Source: Cyprinodon diabolis
Taxonomy: Eukaryota; Chordata; Actinopteri; Cyprinodontiformes; Cyprinodontidae
DNA length: 64,000 nt
Reading direction: 5' to 3'
Assembly: GCA_030533445.1 (NCBI GenBank)
Contig: JARPUW010000561.1
Location: 186,001 to 250,000 of the forward strand
The translations under genes were made by a program, and so were the position numbers. Under the pieces are notes generated by a model that made no database searches, was not told the DNA's origin, and saw only the letters and a program-made list of their open reading frames with translations. Positions 1 to 13,080 of this stretch are shown in pieces; positions within the stretch are counted from its first letter, which is position 1; the number at the start of each line of letters is the position of its first letter.

Positions 1-177
1 TGAGATAATGCCATTTTGGCCTCTAGAGTTGTAACAGACAGACCATTAATGATACTGCCATGATCTTTTCTGGCAATCATCTAGAGCTGAAAACTAACAA
101 TATAAAGTAGATTTGAGCAGATGTTTTTGGTTCCAAGCTTCAAATCAGAAGTTGAGGCCAAAACGCTCTTTTCACAG
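1..177 (+). repeat. Reference satellite monomer (type A, 177 bp)
   Basis: This is the first complete monomer, phased arbitrarily at TGAGATAATG. In order it shows a type A block (CTCTAGAG, then GACAGACC and ACTGCC), the 8-bp palindrome CATTAATG, a GATC site, TCTAGA, an AT-rich stretch around AATATAAAG, a T5 run, HindIII AAGCTT, and GAGGCCAAAA near the end. The only CpG shared by most monomers lies in AACGCT. No CENP-B-box-like CGGG is present in the consensus. The length is 59 x 3, so any reading frame keeps its phase from monomer to monomer. The type A variants distinguish it from the more common GACAAACC/ACAGCC form. Confidence 0.95.
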
Positions 178-200
178 TGAGATAATGCCATTTTGGCCTC
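154..200. repeat. 10-bp perfect inverted repeat across the monomer junction
   Basis: GAGGCCAAAA (154-163) and TTTTGGCCTC (191-200) are exact reverse complements separated by 27 bp. The left arm lies at the end of one monomer and the right arm near the start of the next, so the dyad recurs at most junctions in the array. It could extrude as a stem-loop or cruciform, or act as a two-half-site protein target. Arms are broken in certain subtypes: TTCAGG in B, CCTATGG in D, GGCATC in K, GAGGACAAAA in T and CCAACA in I. Function is not known. Confidence 0.8.
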
Positions 201-3200
201 TGGAGTAGTAACAGACAAACCATTAATGATACAGCCATGATCTTTTCTGGCAATCATCTAGAGCTGGAAACTAACTATATAAAGTAGATTTGGGCAGATG
301 TTTTTGGTTCCAAGCTTCAAATCAGAAGTTCAGGCCAAAACGCTCTTTTCACAGTGAGATAATGCCATTTTGGCCTCTGGAGTTGTAACAGACAAACCAT
401 TAATGATACAGCCATGATCTTTTCTGGCAATCATCTAGAGCTGAAAACTAACAATATAAAGTAGATTTGAGCAGATGTTTTTGGTTCCAAGCTTCAAAAC
501 AGAAGTTGATGCCAAAATGCTCTTTTCACAGTGAGATAATGCCATTTTGGCCTCTGGAGTTGTAACAGACAAACCATTAATGATACAGCCATGATCTTTT
601 CTGGCAATCATCTAGAGCTGAAAACTAACAATATAAAGTAGATTTGAGCAGATGTTTTTGGTTCCAAGCTTCAAATCAGAAGTTGAGGCCAAAACGCTCT
701 TTTCACAGTGAGATAATGCCATTTTGGCCTCTGGAGTTGTAACAGACAAACCATTAATGATACAGCCATGATCTTTTCTGGCAATCATCTACCGCTGAAA
801 ACTAACAATATAAAGTAGATTTCAGCAGATGTTTTTGGTTCCAAGCTTCAAATCAGAAGTTGAGGCCAAAACGCTCTTTTTACAGTGAGATAATGCCATT
901 TTGGCCTCTGGAGTAGTAACAGACAAACCATTAATGATACAGCCATGATCTTTTCTGGCAATCATCTAGAGCTGAAAACTAACAATATAAAGTAGATTTG
1001 AGCAGATGTTTTTGGTTCCAAGCTTCAAAACAGAAGTTGAGGCCAAAACGCTCTTTTCACAGTGAGATAATGCCATTTTGGCCTCTAGAGTTGTAACAGA
1101 CAGACCATTAATGATACTGCCATGATCTTTTCTGGCAATCATCTAGAGCTGAAAACTAACAATATAAAGTAGATTTGAGCAGATGTTTTTGGTTCCAAGC
1201 TTCAAATCAGAAGTTGAGGCCAAAACGCTCTTTTCACAGTGAGATAATGCCATTTTGGCCTCTGGAGTAGTAACAGACAAACCATTAATGATACAGCCAT
1301 GATCTTTTCTGGCAATCATCTAGAGCTGAAAACTAACTATATAAAGTAGATTTGGGCAGATGTTTTTGGTTCCAAGCTTCAAATCAGAAGTTCAGGCCAA
1401 AACGCTCTTTTCACAGTGAGATAATGCCATTTTGGCCTCTGGAGTTGTAACAGACAAACCATTAATGATACAGCCATGATCTTTTCTGGCAATCATCTAG
1501 AGCTGAAAACTAACAATATAAAGTAGATTTGAGCAGATGTTTTTGGTTCCAAGCTTCAAAACAGAAGTTGAGGCCAAAATGCTCTTTTCACAGTGAGATA
1601 ATGCCATTTTGGCCTATGGAGTTGTAACAGACAAACCATTAATGATACAGCCATGATCTTTTCTGGCAATCGTCTACAGCTGAAAACTAACAATATAAAG
1701 TAGATTTGAGCAGATGTTTTTGGTTCCAAGCTTCAAATCAGAAGTTGAGGCCAAAACGCTCTTTTCACAGTGAGATAATGCCATTTTGGCCTCTAGAGTT
1801 GTAACAGACAGACCATTAATGATACTGCCATGATCTTTTCTGGCAATCATCTAGAGCTGAAAACTAACAATATAAAGTAGATTTGAGCAGATGTTTTTGG
1901 TTCCAAGCTTCAAATCAGAAGTTGAGGCCAAAACGCTCTTTTTACAGTGAGATAATGCCATTTTGGCCTCTGGAGTAGTAACAGACAAACCATTAATGAT
2001 ACAGCCATGATCTTTTCTGGCAATCATCTAGAGCTGAAAACTAACAATATAAAGTAGATTTGAGCAGATGTTTTTGGTTCCAAGCTTCAAAACAGAAGTT
2101 GAGGCCAAAACGCTCTTTTCACAGTGAGATAATGCCATTTTGGCCTCTAGAGTTGTAACAGACAGACCATTAATGATACTGCCATGATCTTTTCTGGCAA
2201 TCATCTAGAGCTGAAAACTAACAATATAAAGTAGATTTGAGCAGATGTTTTTGGTTCCAAGCTTCAAATCAGAAGTTGAGGCCAAAACGCTCTTTTCACA
2301 GTGAGATAATGCCATTTTGGCCTCTGGAGTAGTAACAGACAAACCATTAATGATACAGCCATGATCTTTTCTGGCAATCATCTAGAGCTGAAAACTAACT
2401 ATATAAAGTAGATTTGGGCAGATGTTTTTGGTTCCAAGCTTCAAATCAGAAGTTCAGGCCAAAACGCTCTTTTCACAGTGAGATAATGCCATTTTGGCCT
2501 CTGGAGTTGTAACAGACAAACCATTAATGATACAGCCATGATCTTTTCTGGCAATCATCTAGAGCTGAAAACTAACAATATAAAGTAGATTTGAGCAGAT
2601 GTTTTTGGTTCCAAGCTTCAAAACAGAAGTTGAGGCCAAAACGCTCTTTTCACAGTGAGATAATGCCATTTTGGCCTATGGAGTTGTAACAGACAAACCA
2701 TTAATGATACAGCCATGATCTTTTCTGGCAATCGTCTACAGCTGAAAACTAACAATATAAAGTAGATTTGAGCAGATGTTTTTGGTTCCAAGCTTCAAAT
2801 CAGAAGTTGAGGCCAAAACGCTCTTTTCACAGTGAGATAATGCCATTTTGGCCTCTAGAGTTGTAACAGACAGACCATTAATGATACTGCCATGATCTTT
2901 TCTGGCAATCATCTAGAGCTGAAAACTAACAATATAAAGTAGATTTGAGCAGATGTTTTTGGTGCCAAGCTTCAAATCAGAAGTTGAGGCCAAAACGCTC
3001 TTTTCACAGTGAGATAATGCCATTTTGGCCTCTGGAGTTGTAACAGACAGACCATTAATGATACTGCCATGATCTTTTCTGGCAATCATCTAGAGCTGAA
3101 AACTAACAATATAAAGTAGATTTGAGCAGATGTTTTTGGTGCCAAGCTTCAAATCAGAAGTTGAGGCCAACACGCTCTTTTCACAGTGAGATAATGCCAT

Positions 3201-3540
3201 TTTGGCATCTGGAGTTGTAACAGACAAACCATTAATGATACAGCCATGATCTTTTCTGGCAATCATCTAAAGCTGAAAACTAACAATATAAAGTAGATTT
3301 GAGCAGATGTTTTTGGTTCCAAGCTTCAAATCAGAAGTTGAGGCCAAAACGCTCTTTTCACAGTGAGATAATGCCATTTTGGCCTCTGGAGTTGTAACAG
3401 ACAAACCATTAATGATACTGCCATGATCTTTTCTGGCAATCATCTACAGCTGAAAACTAACAATATAAAGTAGATTTGAGCAGATGTTTTTGGTTCCAAG
3501 CTTCAAATCAGAAGTTGAGGCCAAAACGCTCTTTTCACAG

Positions 3541-4779
3541 TGAGATAATGCCATTTTGGCCTCTGGAGTTGTAACAGACAAACCATTAATGATACTGCCA
3601 TGATCTTTTCTGGTAATCATCTAGAGCTGAAAACTAACAATATAAAGTAGATTTGAGCAGATGTTTTTGGTTCCAAGCTTCAAATCAGAAGTTGAGGCCA
3701 AAACGCTCTTTTCACAGTGAGATAATGCCATTTTGGCCTCTGGAGTTGTAACAGACAATCCATTAATGATACAGCCACGATCTTTTCTGGCAATCATCTA
3801 GAGCTGAAAACTAACAATATAAAGTAGATTTGAGCAGATGTTTTTGGTTCCAAGCTTCAAATCAGAAGTTGAGGCCAAAACGCTCTTTTCACAGTGAGAT
3901 AATGCCATTTTGGCCTCTGGAGTTGTAACAGACAAACCATTAATGATACAGCCATGATCTTTTCTGGCAATCATCTAGAGCTGAAAACTAACAATATAAA
4001 GTAGATTTGAGCAGATGTTTTTGGTTCCAAGCTTCAAATCAGAAGTTGAGGCCAAAACGCTCTTTTCACAGTGAGATAATGCCATTTTGGCCTCTGGAGT
4101 TGTAACAGACAAACCATTAATGATACAGCCATGATCTTTTCTGGCAATCATCTACCGCTGAAAACTAACAATATAAAGTAGATTTGAGCAGATGTTTTTG
4201 GTTCCAAGCTTCAAATCAGAAGTTGAGGCCAAAACGCTCTTTTTACAGTGAGATAATGCCATTTTGGCCTCTGGAGTAGTAACAGACAAACCATTAATGA
4301 TACAGCCATGATCTTTTCTGGCAATCATCTAGAGCTGAAAACTAACAATATAAAGTAGATTTGAGCAGATGTTTTTGGTTCCAAGCTTCAAAACAGAAGT
4401 TGAGGCCAAAACGCTCTTTTCACAGTGAGATAATGCCATTTTGGCCTCTAGAGTTGTAACAGACAGACCATTAATGATACTGCCATGATCTTTTCTGGCA
4501 ATCATCTAGAGCTGAAAACTAACAATATAAAGTAGATTTGAGCAGATGTTTTTGGTTCCAAGCTTCAAATCAGAAGTTGAGGCCAAAACGCTCTTTTCAC
4601 AGTGAGATAATGCCATTTTGGCCTCTGGAGTAGTAACAGACAAACCATTAATGATACAGCCATGATCTTTTCTGGCAATCATCTAGAGCTGAAAACTAAC
4701 TATATAAAGTAGATTTGGGCAGATGTTTTTGGTTCCAAGCTTCAAATCAGAAGTTCAGGCCAAAACGCTCTTTTCACAG
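3541..4779 (+). repeat. 1.24-kb segment duplicated 1947 bp downstream
   Basis: Seven monomers (N O G E F A B) recur in the same order at about 5488-6727, a shift of exactly 11 monomers. The rare N variant TGGTAATC, in place of TGGCAATC, marks both copies (3611 and 5558). O, with GACAATCC and CACGATC, follows in both. The order diverges at the next monomer, which is a B/C hybrid in the first copy and a D/C hybrid in the second. The downstream copy has gained a 1-bp insertion near 6709-6718. Confidence 0.8.
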
Positions 4780-6550
4780 TGAGATAATGCCATTTTGGCC
4801 TCTGGAGTTGTAACAGACAAACCATTAATGATACAGCCATGATCTTTTCTGGCAATCATCTAGAGCTGAAAACTAACTATATAAAGTAGATTTGGGCAGA
4901 TGTTTTTGGTTCCAAGCTTCAAATCAGAAGTTCAGGCCAAAACGCTCTTTTCACAGTGAGATAATGCCATTTTGGCCTCTAGAGTTGTAACAGACAGACC
5001 ATTAATGATACTGCCATGATCTTTTCTGGCAATCATCTAGAGCTGAAAACTAACAATATAAAGTAGATTTGAGCAGATGTTTTTGGTTCCAAGCTTCAAA
5101 TCAGAAGTTGAGGCCAAAACGCTCTTTTCACAGTGAGATAATGCCATTTTGGCCTCTGGAGTAGTAACAGACAAACCATTAATGATACAGCCATGATCTT
5201 TTCTGGCAATCATCTAGAGCTGAAAACTAACTATATAAAGTAGATTTGGGCAGATGTTTTTGGTTCCAAGCTTCAAATCAGAAGTTCAGGCCAAAACGCT
5301 CTTTTCACAGTGAGATAATGCCATTTTGGCCTCTGGAGTTGTAACAGACAAACCATTAATGATACAGCCATGATCTTTTCTGGCAATCATCTAGAGCTGA
5401 AAACTAACAATATAAAGTAGATTTGAGCAGATGTTTTTGGTTCCAAGCTTCAAATCAGAAGTTGAGGCCAAAACGCTCTTTTCACAGTGAGATAATGCCA
5501 TTTTGGCCTCTGGAGTTGTAACAGACAAACCATTAATGATACTGCCATGATCTTTTCTGGTAATCATCTAGAGCTGAAAACTAACAATATAAAGTAGATT
5601 TGAGCAGATGTTTTTGGTTCCAAGCTTCAAATCAGAAGTTGAGGCCAAAACGCTCTTTTCACAGTGAGATAATGCCATTTTGGCCTCTGGAGTTGTAACA
5701 GACAATCCATTAATGATACAGCCACGATCTTTTCTGGCAATCATCTAGAGCTGAAAACTAACAATATAAAGTAGATTTGAGCAGATGTTTTTGGTTCCAA
5801 GCTTCAAATCAGAAGTTGAGGCCAAAACGCTCTTTTCACAGTGAGATAATGCCATTTTGGCCTCTGGAGTTGTAACAGACAAACCATTAATGATACAGCC
5901 ATGATCTTTTCTGGCAATCATCTAGAGCTGAAAACTAACAATATAAAGTAGATTTGAGCAGATGTTTTTGGTTCCAAGCTTCAAATCAGAAGTTGAGGCC
6001 AAAACGCTCTTTTCACAGTGAGATAATGCCATTTTGGCCTCTGGAGTTGTAACAGACAAACCATTAATGATACAGCCATGATCTTTTCTGGCAATCATCT
6101 ACCGCTGAAAACTAACAATATAAAGTAGATTTGAGCAGATGTTTTTGGTTCCAAGCTTCAAATCAGAAGTTGAGGCCAAAACGCTCTTTTTACAGTGAGA
6201 TAATGCCATTTTGGCCTCTGGAGTAGTAACAGACAAACCATTAATGATACAGCCATGATCTTTTCTGGCAATCATCTAGAGCTGAAAACTAACAATATAA
6301 AGTAGATTTGAGCAGATGTTTTTGGTTCCAAGCTTCAAAACAGAAGTTGAGGCCAAAACGCTCTTTTCACAGTGAGATAATGCCATTTTGGCCTCTAGAG
6401 TTGTAACAGACAGACCATTAATGATACTGCCATGATCTTTTCTGGCAATCATCTAGAGCTGAAAACTAACAATATAAAGTAGATTTGAGCAGATGTTTTT
6501 GGTTCCAAGCTTCAAATCAGAAGTTGAGGCCAAAACGCTCTTTTCACAGT

Positions 6551-6727
6551 GAGATAATGCCATTTTGGCCTCTGGAGTAGTAACAGACAAACCATTAATG
6601 ATACAGCCATGATCTTTTCTGGCAATCATCTAGAGCTGAAAACTAACTATATAAAGTAGATTTGGGCAGATGTTTTTGGTTCCAAGCTTCAAATCAGAAG
6701 TTCAGGCCAAAAACTGTCTTTTCACAG
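6551..6727 (+). repeat. Type B monomer with 1-bp insertion (178 bp)
   Basis: At 6707-6718 the usual CCAAAACGCTC reads CCAAAAACTGTC. One extra base and two substitutions shift the 177-bp phase by +1 from here on. It is private to this copy within the window, so it postdates the duplication of the surrounding segment. Confidence 0.8.
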
Positions 6728-9205
6728 TGAGATAATGCCATTTTGGCCTATGGAGTTGTAACAGACAAACCATTAATGATACAGCCATGATCTTTTCTGG
6801 CAATCATCTAGAGCTGAAAACTAACAATATAAAGTAGATTTGAGCAGATGTTTTTGGTTCCAAGCTTCAAAACAGAAGTTGAGGCCAAAATGCTCTTTTC
6901 ACAGTGAGATAATGCCATTTTGGCCTCTGGAGTTGTAACAGACAAACCATTAATGATACAGCCATGATCTTTTCTGGCAATCATCTAGAGCTGAAAACTA
7001 ACAATATAAAGTAGATTTGAGCAGATGTTTTTGGTTCCAAGCTTCAAATCAGAAGTTGAGGCCAAAACGCTCTTTTCACAGTGAGATAATGCCATTTTGG
7101 CCTCTGGAGTTGTAACAGACAAACCATTAATGATACAGCCATGATCTTTTCTGGCAATCATCTACCGCTGAAAACTAACAATATAAAGTAGATTTGAGCA
7201 GATGTTTTTGGTTCCAAGCTTCAAATCAGAAGTTGAGGCCAAAACGCTCTTTTTACAGTGAGATAATGCCATTTTGGCCTCTGGAGTAGTAACAGACAAA
7301 CCATTAATGATACAGCCATGATCTTTTCTGGCAATCATCTAGAGCTGAAAACTAACAATATAAAGTAGATTTGAGCAGATGTTTTTGGTTCCAAGCTTCA
7401 AAACAGAAGTTGAGGCCAAAACGCTCTTTTCACAGTGAGATAATGCCATTTTGGCCTCTAGAGTTGTAACAGACAGACCATTAATGATACTGCCATGATC
7501 TTTTCTGGCAATCATCTAGAGCTGAAAACTAACAATATAAAGTAGATTTGAGCAGATGTTTTTGGTTCCAAGCTTCAAATCAGAAGTTGAGGCCAAAACG
7601 CTCTTTTCACAGTGAGATAATGCCATTTTGGCCTCTGGAGTAGTAACAGACAAACCATTAATGATACAGCCATGATCTTTTCTGGCAATCATCTAGAGCT
7701 GAAAACTAACTATATAAAGTAGATTTGGGCAGATGTTTTTGGTTCCAAGCTTCAAATCAGAAGTTCAGGCCAAAACGCTCTTTTCACAGTGAGATAATGC
7801 CATTTTGGCCTCTGGAGTTGTAACAGACAAACCATTAATGATACAGCCATGATCTTTTCTGGCAATCATCTAGAGCTGAAAACTAACAATATAAAGTAGA
7901 TTTGAGCAGATGTTTTTGGTTCCAAGCTTCAAAACAGAAGTTGAGGCCAAAATGCTCTTTTCACAGTGAGATAATGCCATTTTGGCCTATGGAGTTGTAA
8001 CAGACAAACCATTAATGATACAGCCATGATCTTTTCTGGCAATCGTCTACAGCTGAAAACTAACAATATAAAGTAGATTTGAGCAGATGTTTTTGGTTCC
8101 AAGCTTCAAATCAGAAGTTGAGGCCAAAACGCTCTTTTCACAGTGAGATAATGCCATTTTGGCCTCTAGAGTTGTAACAGACAAACCATTAATGATACAG
8201 CCATGATCTTTTCTGGCAATCATCTAGAGCTGAAAACTAACAATATAAAGTAGATTTGAGCAGATGTTTTTGGTGCCAAGCTTCAAATCAGAAGTTGAGG
8301 CCAACACGCTCTTTTCACAGTGAGATAATGCCATTTTGGCCTCTGGAGTTGTAACAGACAAACCATTAATGATACAGCCATGATCTTTTCTGGCAATCAT
8401 CTACAGCTAAAAACTAACAATATAAAGTAGATTTGAGCAGATGTTTTTGGTTCCAAGCTTCAAATCAGAAGTTGAGGCCAAAACGCTCTTTTCACAGTGA
8501 GATAATGCCATTTTGGCATCTGGAGTTGTAACAGACAAACCATTAATGATACAGCCATGATCTTTTCTGGCAATCATCTAGAGCTGAAAACTAACAATAT
8601 AAAGTAGATTTGAGCAGATGTTTTTGGTTCCAAGCTTCAAATCAGAAGTTGAGGCCAAAACGCTCTTTTCATAGTGAGATAATGCCATTTTGGCCTCTGG
8701 AGTTGTAACAGACAAACCATTAATGATACTGCCATGATCTTTTCTGGCAATCATCTAGAGCTGAAAACTAACAATATAAAGTAGATTTGAGCAGATGTTT
8801 TTGGTTCCAAGCTTCAAATCAGAAGTTGAGGCCAAAACGCTCTTTTCACAGTGAGATAATGCCATTTTGGCCTCTGGAGTTGTAACAGACAAACCATTAA
8901 TGATACAGCCATGATCTTTTCTGGCAATCATCTACAGCTGAAAACTAACAATATAAAGTAGATTTGAGCAGATGTTTTTGGTTCCAAGCTTCAAATCAGA
9001 AGTTGAGGCCAAAACGCTCTTTTCACAGTGAGATAATGCCATTTTGGCCTCTGGAGTTGTAACAGACAAACCATTAATGATACAGCCATGATCTTTTCTG
9101 GCAATCATCTAGAGCTGAAAACTAACAATATAAAGTAGATTTGAGCAGATGTTTTTGGTTCCAAGCTTCAAATCAGAAGTTGAGGCCAAAACGCTCTTTT
9201 CACAG

Positions 9206-11152
9206 TGAGATAATGCCATTTTGGCCTCTGGAGTAGTAACAGACAAACCATTAATGATACAGCCATGATCTTTTCTGGCAATCATCTAGAGCTGAAAACT
9301 AACTATATAAAGTAGATTTGGGCAGATGTTTTTGGTTCCAAGCTTCAAATCAGAAGTTCAGGCCAAAACGCTCTTTTCACAGTGAGATAATGCCATTTTG
9401 GCCTCTGGAGTTGTAACAGACAAACCATTAATGATACAGCCATGATCTTTTCTGGCAATCATCTAGAGCTGAAAACTAACAATATAAAGTAGATTTGAGC
9501 AGATGTTTTTGGTTCCAAGCTTCAAAACAGAAGTTGAGGCCAAAACGCTCTTTTCACAGTGAGATAATGCCATTTTGGCCTATGGAGTTGTAACAGACAA
9601 ACCATTAATGATACAGCCATGATCTTTTCTGGCAATCGTCTACAGCTGAAAACTAACAATATAAAGTAGATTTGAGCAGATGTTTTTGGTTCCAAGCTTC
9701 AAATCAGAAGTTGAGGCCAAAACGCTCTTTTCACAGTGAGATAATGCCATTTTGGCCTCTAGAGTTGTAACAGACAGACCATTAATGATACTGCCATGAT
9801 CTTTTCTGGCAATCATCTAGAGCTGAAAACTAACAATATAAAGTAGATTTGAGCAGATGTTTTTGGTGCCAAGCTTCAAATCAGAAGTTGAGGCCAAAAC
9901 GCTCTTTTCACAGTGAGATAATGCCATTTTGGCCTCTGGAGTTGTAACAGACAGACCATTAATGATACTGCCATGATCTTTTCTGGCAATCATCTAGAGC
10001 TGAAAACTAACAATATAAAGTAGATTTGAGCAGATGTTTTTGGTGCCAAGCTTCAAATCAGAAGTTGAGGCCAACACGCTCTTTTCACAGTGAGATAATG
10101 CCATTTTGGCCTCTGGAGTTGTAACAGACAAACCATTAATGATACAGCCATGATCTTTTCTGGCAATCATCTACAGCTAAAAACTAACAATATAAAGTAG
10201 ATTTGAGCAGATGTTTTTGGTTCCAAGCTTCAAATCAGAAGTTGAGGCCAAAACGCTCTTTTCACAGTGAGATAATGCCATTTTGGCATCTGGAGTTGTA
10301 ACAGACAAACCATTAATGATACAGCCATGATCTTTTCTGGCAATCATCTAAAGCTGAAAACTAACAATATAAAGTAGATTTGAGCAGATGTTTTTGGTTC
10401 CAAGCTTCAAATCAGAAGTTGAGGCCAAAACGCTCTTTTCACAGTGAGATAATGCCATTTTGGCCTCTGGAGTTGTAACAGACAAACCATTAATGATACT
10501 GCCATGATCTTTTCTGGCAATCATCTACAGCTGAAAACTAACAATATAAAGTAGATTTGAGCAGATGTTTTTGGTTCCAAGCTTCAAATCAGAAGTTGAG
10601 GCCAAAACGCTCTTTTCACAGTGAGATAATGCCATTTTGGCCTCTGGAGTTGTAACAGACAAACCATTAATGATACTGCCATGATCTTTTCTGGCAATCA
10701 TCTAGAGCTGAAAACTAACAATATAAAGTAGATTTGAGCAGATGTTTTTGGTTCCAAGCTTCAAATCAGAAGTTGAGGCCAAAACGCTCTTTTCACAGTG
10801 AGATAATGCCATTTTGGCCTCTGGAGTTGTAACAGACAATCCATTAATGATACAGCCACGATCTTTTCTGGCAATCATCTAGAGCTGAAAACTAACAATA
10901 TAAAGTAGATTTGAGCAGATGTTTTTGGTTCCAAGCTTCAAATCAGAAGTTGAGGCCAAAACGCTCTTTTCACAGTGAGATAATGCCATTTTGGCCTCTG
11001 GAGTTGTAACAGACAAACCATTAATGATACAGCCATGATCTTTTCTGGCAATCATCTAGAGCTGAAAACTAACAATATAAAGTAGATTTGAGCAGATGTT
11101 TTTGGTTCCAAGCTTCAAATCAGAAGTTGAGGCCAAAACGCTCTTTTCACAG
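9206..11152 (+). repeat. 11-monomer HOR unit, copy 1 (1947 bp)
   Basis: The monomer order is B C D H I J K L N O G, with each type recognisable by its diagnostic variants. The next monomer (11153) is B again, so the unit closes on itself. A second complete unit with the same order starts at 13277. The two units sit inside a longer matching segment: about 9,100-11,904 matches about 13,172-15,976, including the rare TGCTATTTTGG at 11869 and 15941. Confidence 0.82.
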
Positions 11153-12391
11153 TGAGATAATGCCATTTTGGCCTCTGGAGTAGTAACAGACAAACCATTA
11201 ATGATACAGCCATGATCTTTTCTGGCAATCATCTAGAGCTGAAAACTAACTATATAAAGTAGATTTGGGCAGATGTTTTTGGTTCCAAGCTTCAAATCAG
11301 AAGTTCAGGCCAAAACGCTCTTTTCACAGTGAGATAATGCCATTTTGGCCTCTGGAGTTGTAACAGACAAACCATTAATGATACAGCCATGATCTTTTCT
11401 GGCAATCATCTAGAGCTGAAAACTAACAATATAAAGTAGATTTGAGCAGATGTTTTTGGTTCCAAGCTTCAAAACAGAAGTTGAGGCCAAAACGCTCTTT
11501 TCACAGTGAGATAATGCCATTTTGGCCTATGGAGTTGTAACAGACAAACCATTAATGATACAGCCATGATCTTTTCTGGCAATCGTCTACAGCTGAAAAC
11601 TAACAATATAAAGTAGATTTGAGCAGATGTTTTTGGTTCCAAGCTTCAAATCAGAAGTTGAGGCCAAAATGCTCTTTTCATAGTGAGATAATGCCATTTT
11701 GGCCTCTGGAGTTGTAACAGACAAACCATTAATGATACTGCCATGATCTTTTCTGGCAATCATCTAGAGCTGAAAACTAACAATATAAAGTAGATTTGAG
11801 CAGATGTTTTTGGTTCCAAGCTTCAAATCAGAAGTTGAGGCCAAAACGCTCTTTTCACAGTGAGATAATGCTATTTTGGCCTCTGGAGTTGTAACAGACA
11901 AACCAATAATGATACAGCCATGATCTTTTCTGGCAATCATCTACAGCTGAAAACTAACAATATAAAGTAGATTTGAGCAGATGTTTTTGGTTCCAAGCTT
12001 CAAATCAGAAGTTGAGGCCAAAACGCTCTTTTCACAGTGAGATAATGCCATTTTGGCCTCTGGAGTTGTAACAGACAAACCATTAATGATACAGCCACAA
12101 TCTTTTCTGGCAATCATCTAGAGATGAAAACTAACAATATAAAGTAGATTTGAGCAGATGTTTTTGGTTCCAAGCTTCAAATCAGAAGTTGAGGCCAAAA
12201 CGCTCTTTTCACAGTGAGATAATGCCATTTTGGCCTCTGGAGTTGTAACAGACAAACCATTAATGATACAGCCATGATCTTTTCTGGCAATCATCTAGAG
12301 CTGAAAACTAACAATATAAAGTAGATTTGAGCAGATGTTTTTGGTTCCAAGCTTCAAATCAGAAGTTGAGGCCAAAACGCTCTTTTCACAG

Positions 12392-13080
12392 TGAGATAAT
12401 GCCATTTTGGCCTCTGGAGTAGTAACAGACAAACCATTAATGATACAGCCATGATCTTTTCTGGCAATCATCTAGAGCTGAAAACTAACTATATAAAGTA
12501 GATTTGGGCAGATATTTTTGGTTCCAAGCTTCAAATCAGAAGTTCAGGCCAAAACGCTCTTTTCACAGTGAGATAATGCCATTTTGGCCTCTGGAGTTGT
12601 AACAGACAAACCATTAATGATACAGCCATGATCTTTTCTGGCAATCATCTAGAGCTGAAAACTAACAATATAAAGTAGATTTGAGCAGATGTTTTTGGTT
12701 CCAAGCTTCAAAACAGAAGTTGAGGCCAAAACGCTCTTTTCACAGTGAGATAATGCCATTTTGGCCTATGGAGTTGTAACAGACAAACCATTAATGATAC
12801 AGCCATGATCTTTTCTGGCAATCGTCTACAGCTGAAAACTAACAATATAAAGTAGATTTGAGCAGATGTTTTTGGTTCCAAGCTTCAAATCAGAAGTTGA
12901 GGCCAAAACGCTCTTTTCACAGTGAGATAATGCCATTTTGGCCTCTAGAGTTGTAACAGACAGACCATTAATGATACTGCCATGATCTTTTCTGGCAATC
13001 ATCTAGAGCTGAAAACTAACAATATAAAGTAGATTTGAGCAGATGTTTTTGGTGCCAAGCTTCAAATCAGAAGTTGAGGC
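12392..13080 (+). repeat. B C D H segment duplicated 3718 bp downstream
   Basis: A rare B variant with GATATTTTTGG at 12511 recurs at 16229, a shift of 21 monomers plus the intervening 1-bp insertion. The following C, D and H monomers match in order. The copies diverge afterwards: a G monomer follows here, but an I monomer follows the downstream copy. The same B variant is present again at about 28969, 33395 and 36935, so it was carried into later amplification rounds. Edges are approximate. Confidence 0.7.

Larger units (their letters stand above)
1..8143 (+). repeat. Array domain 1: A-B-C-D / E-F-A-B mosaic (46 monomers)
   Basis: The string starts A B C G E F A B C D, then a hybrid, F A B C D, and then the first run of H I K L N O G types from about 2833. 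Type E (CTACCGCTGA) is followed by F at 709/886, 4072/4249, 6019/6196 and 7082/7259. Local shifts are 6 monomers (1062 bp, for example 1 versus 1063) and 11 monomers (1947 bp, for example the private variant TGGTAATC at 3611 and 5558). Type C copies near 518, 1580, 6891 and 7953 carry AATGCT instead of AACGCT. The block holds nothing but satellite. Confidence 0.85.
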
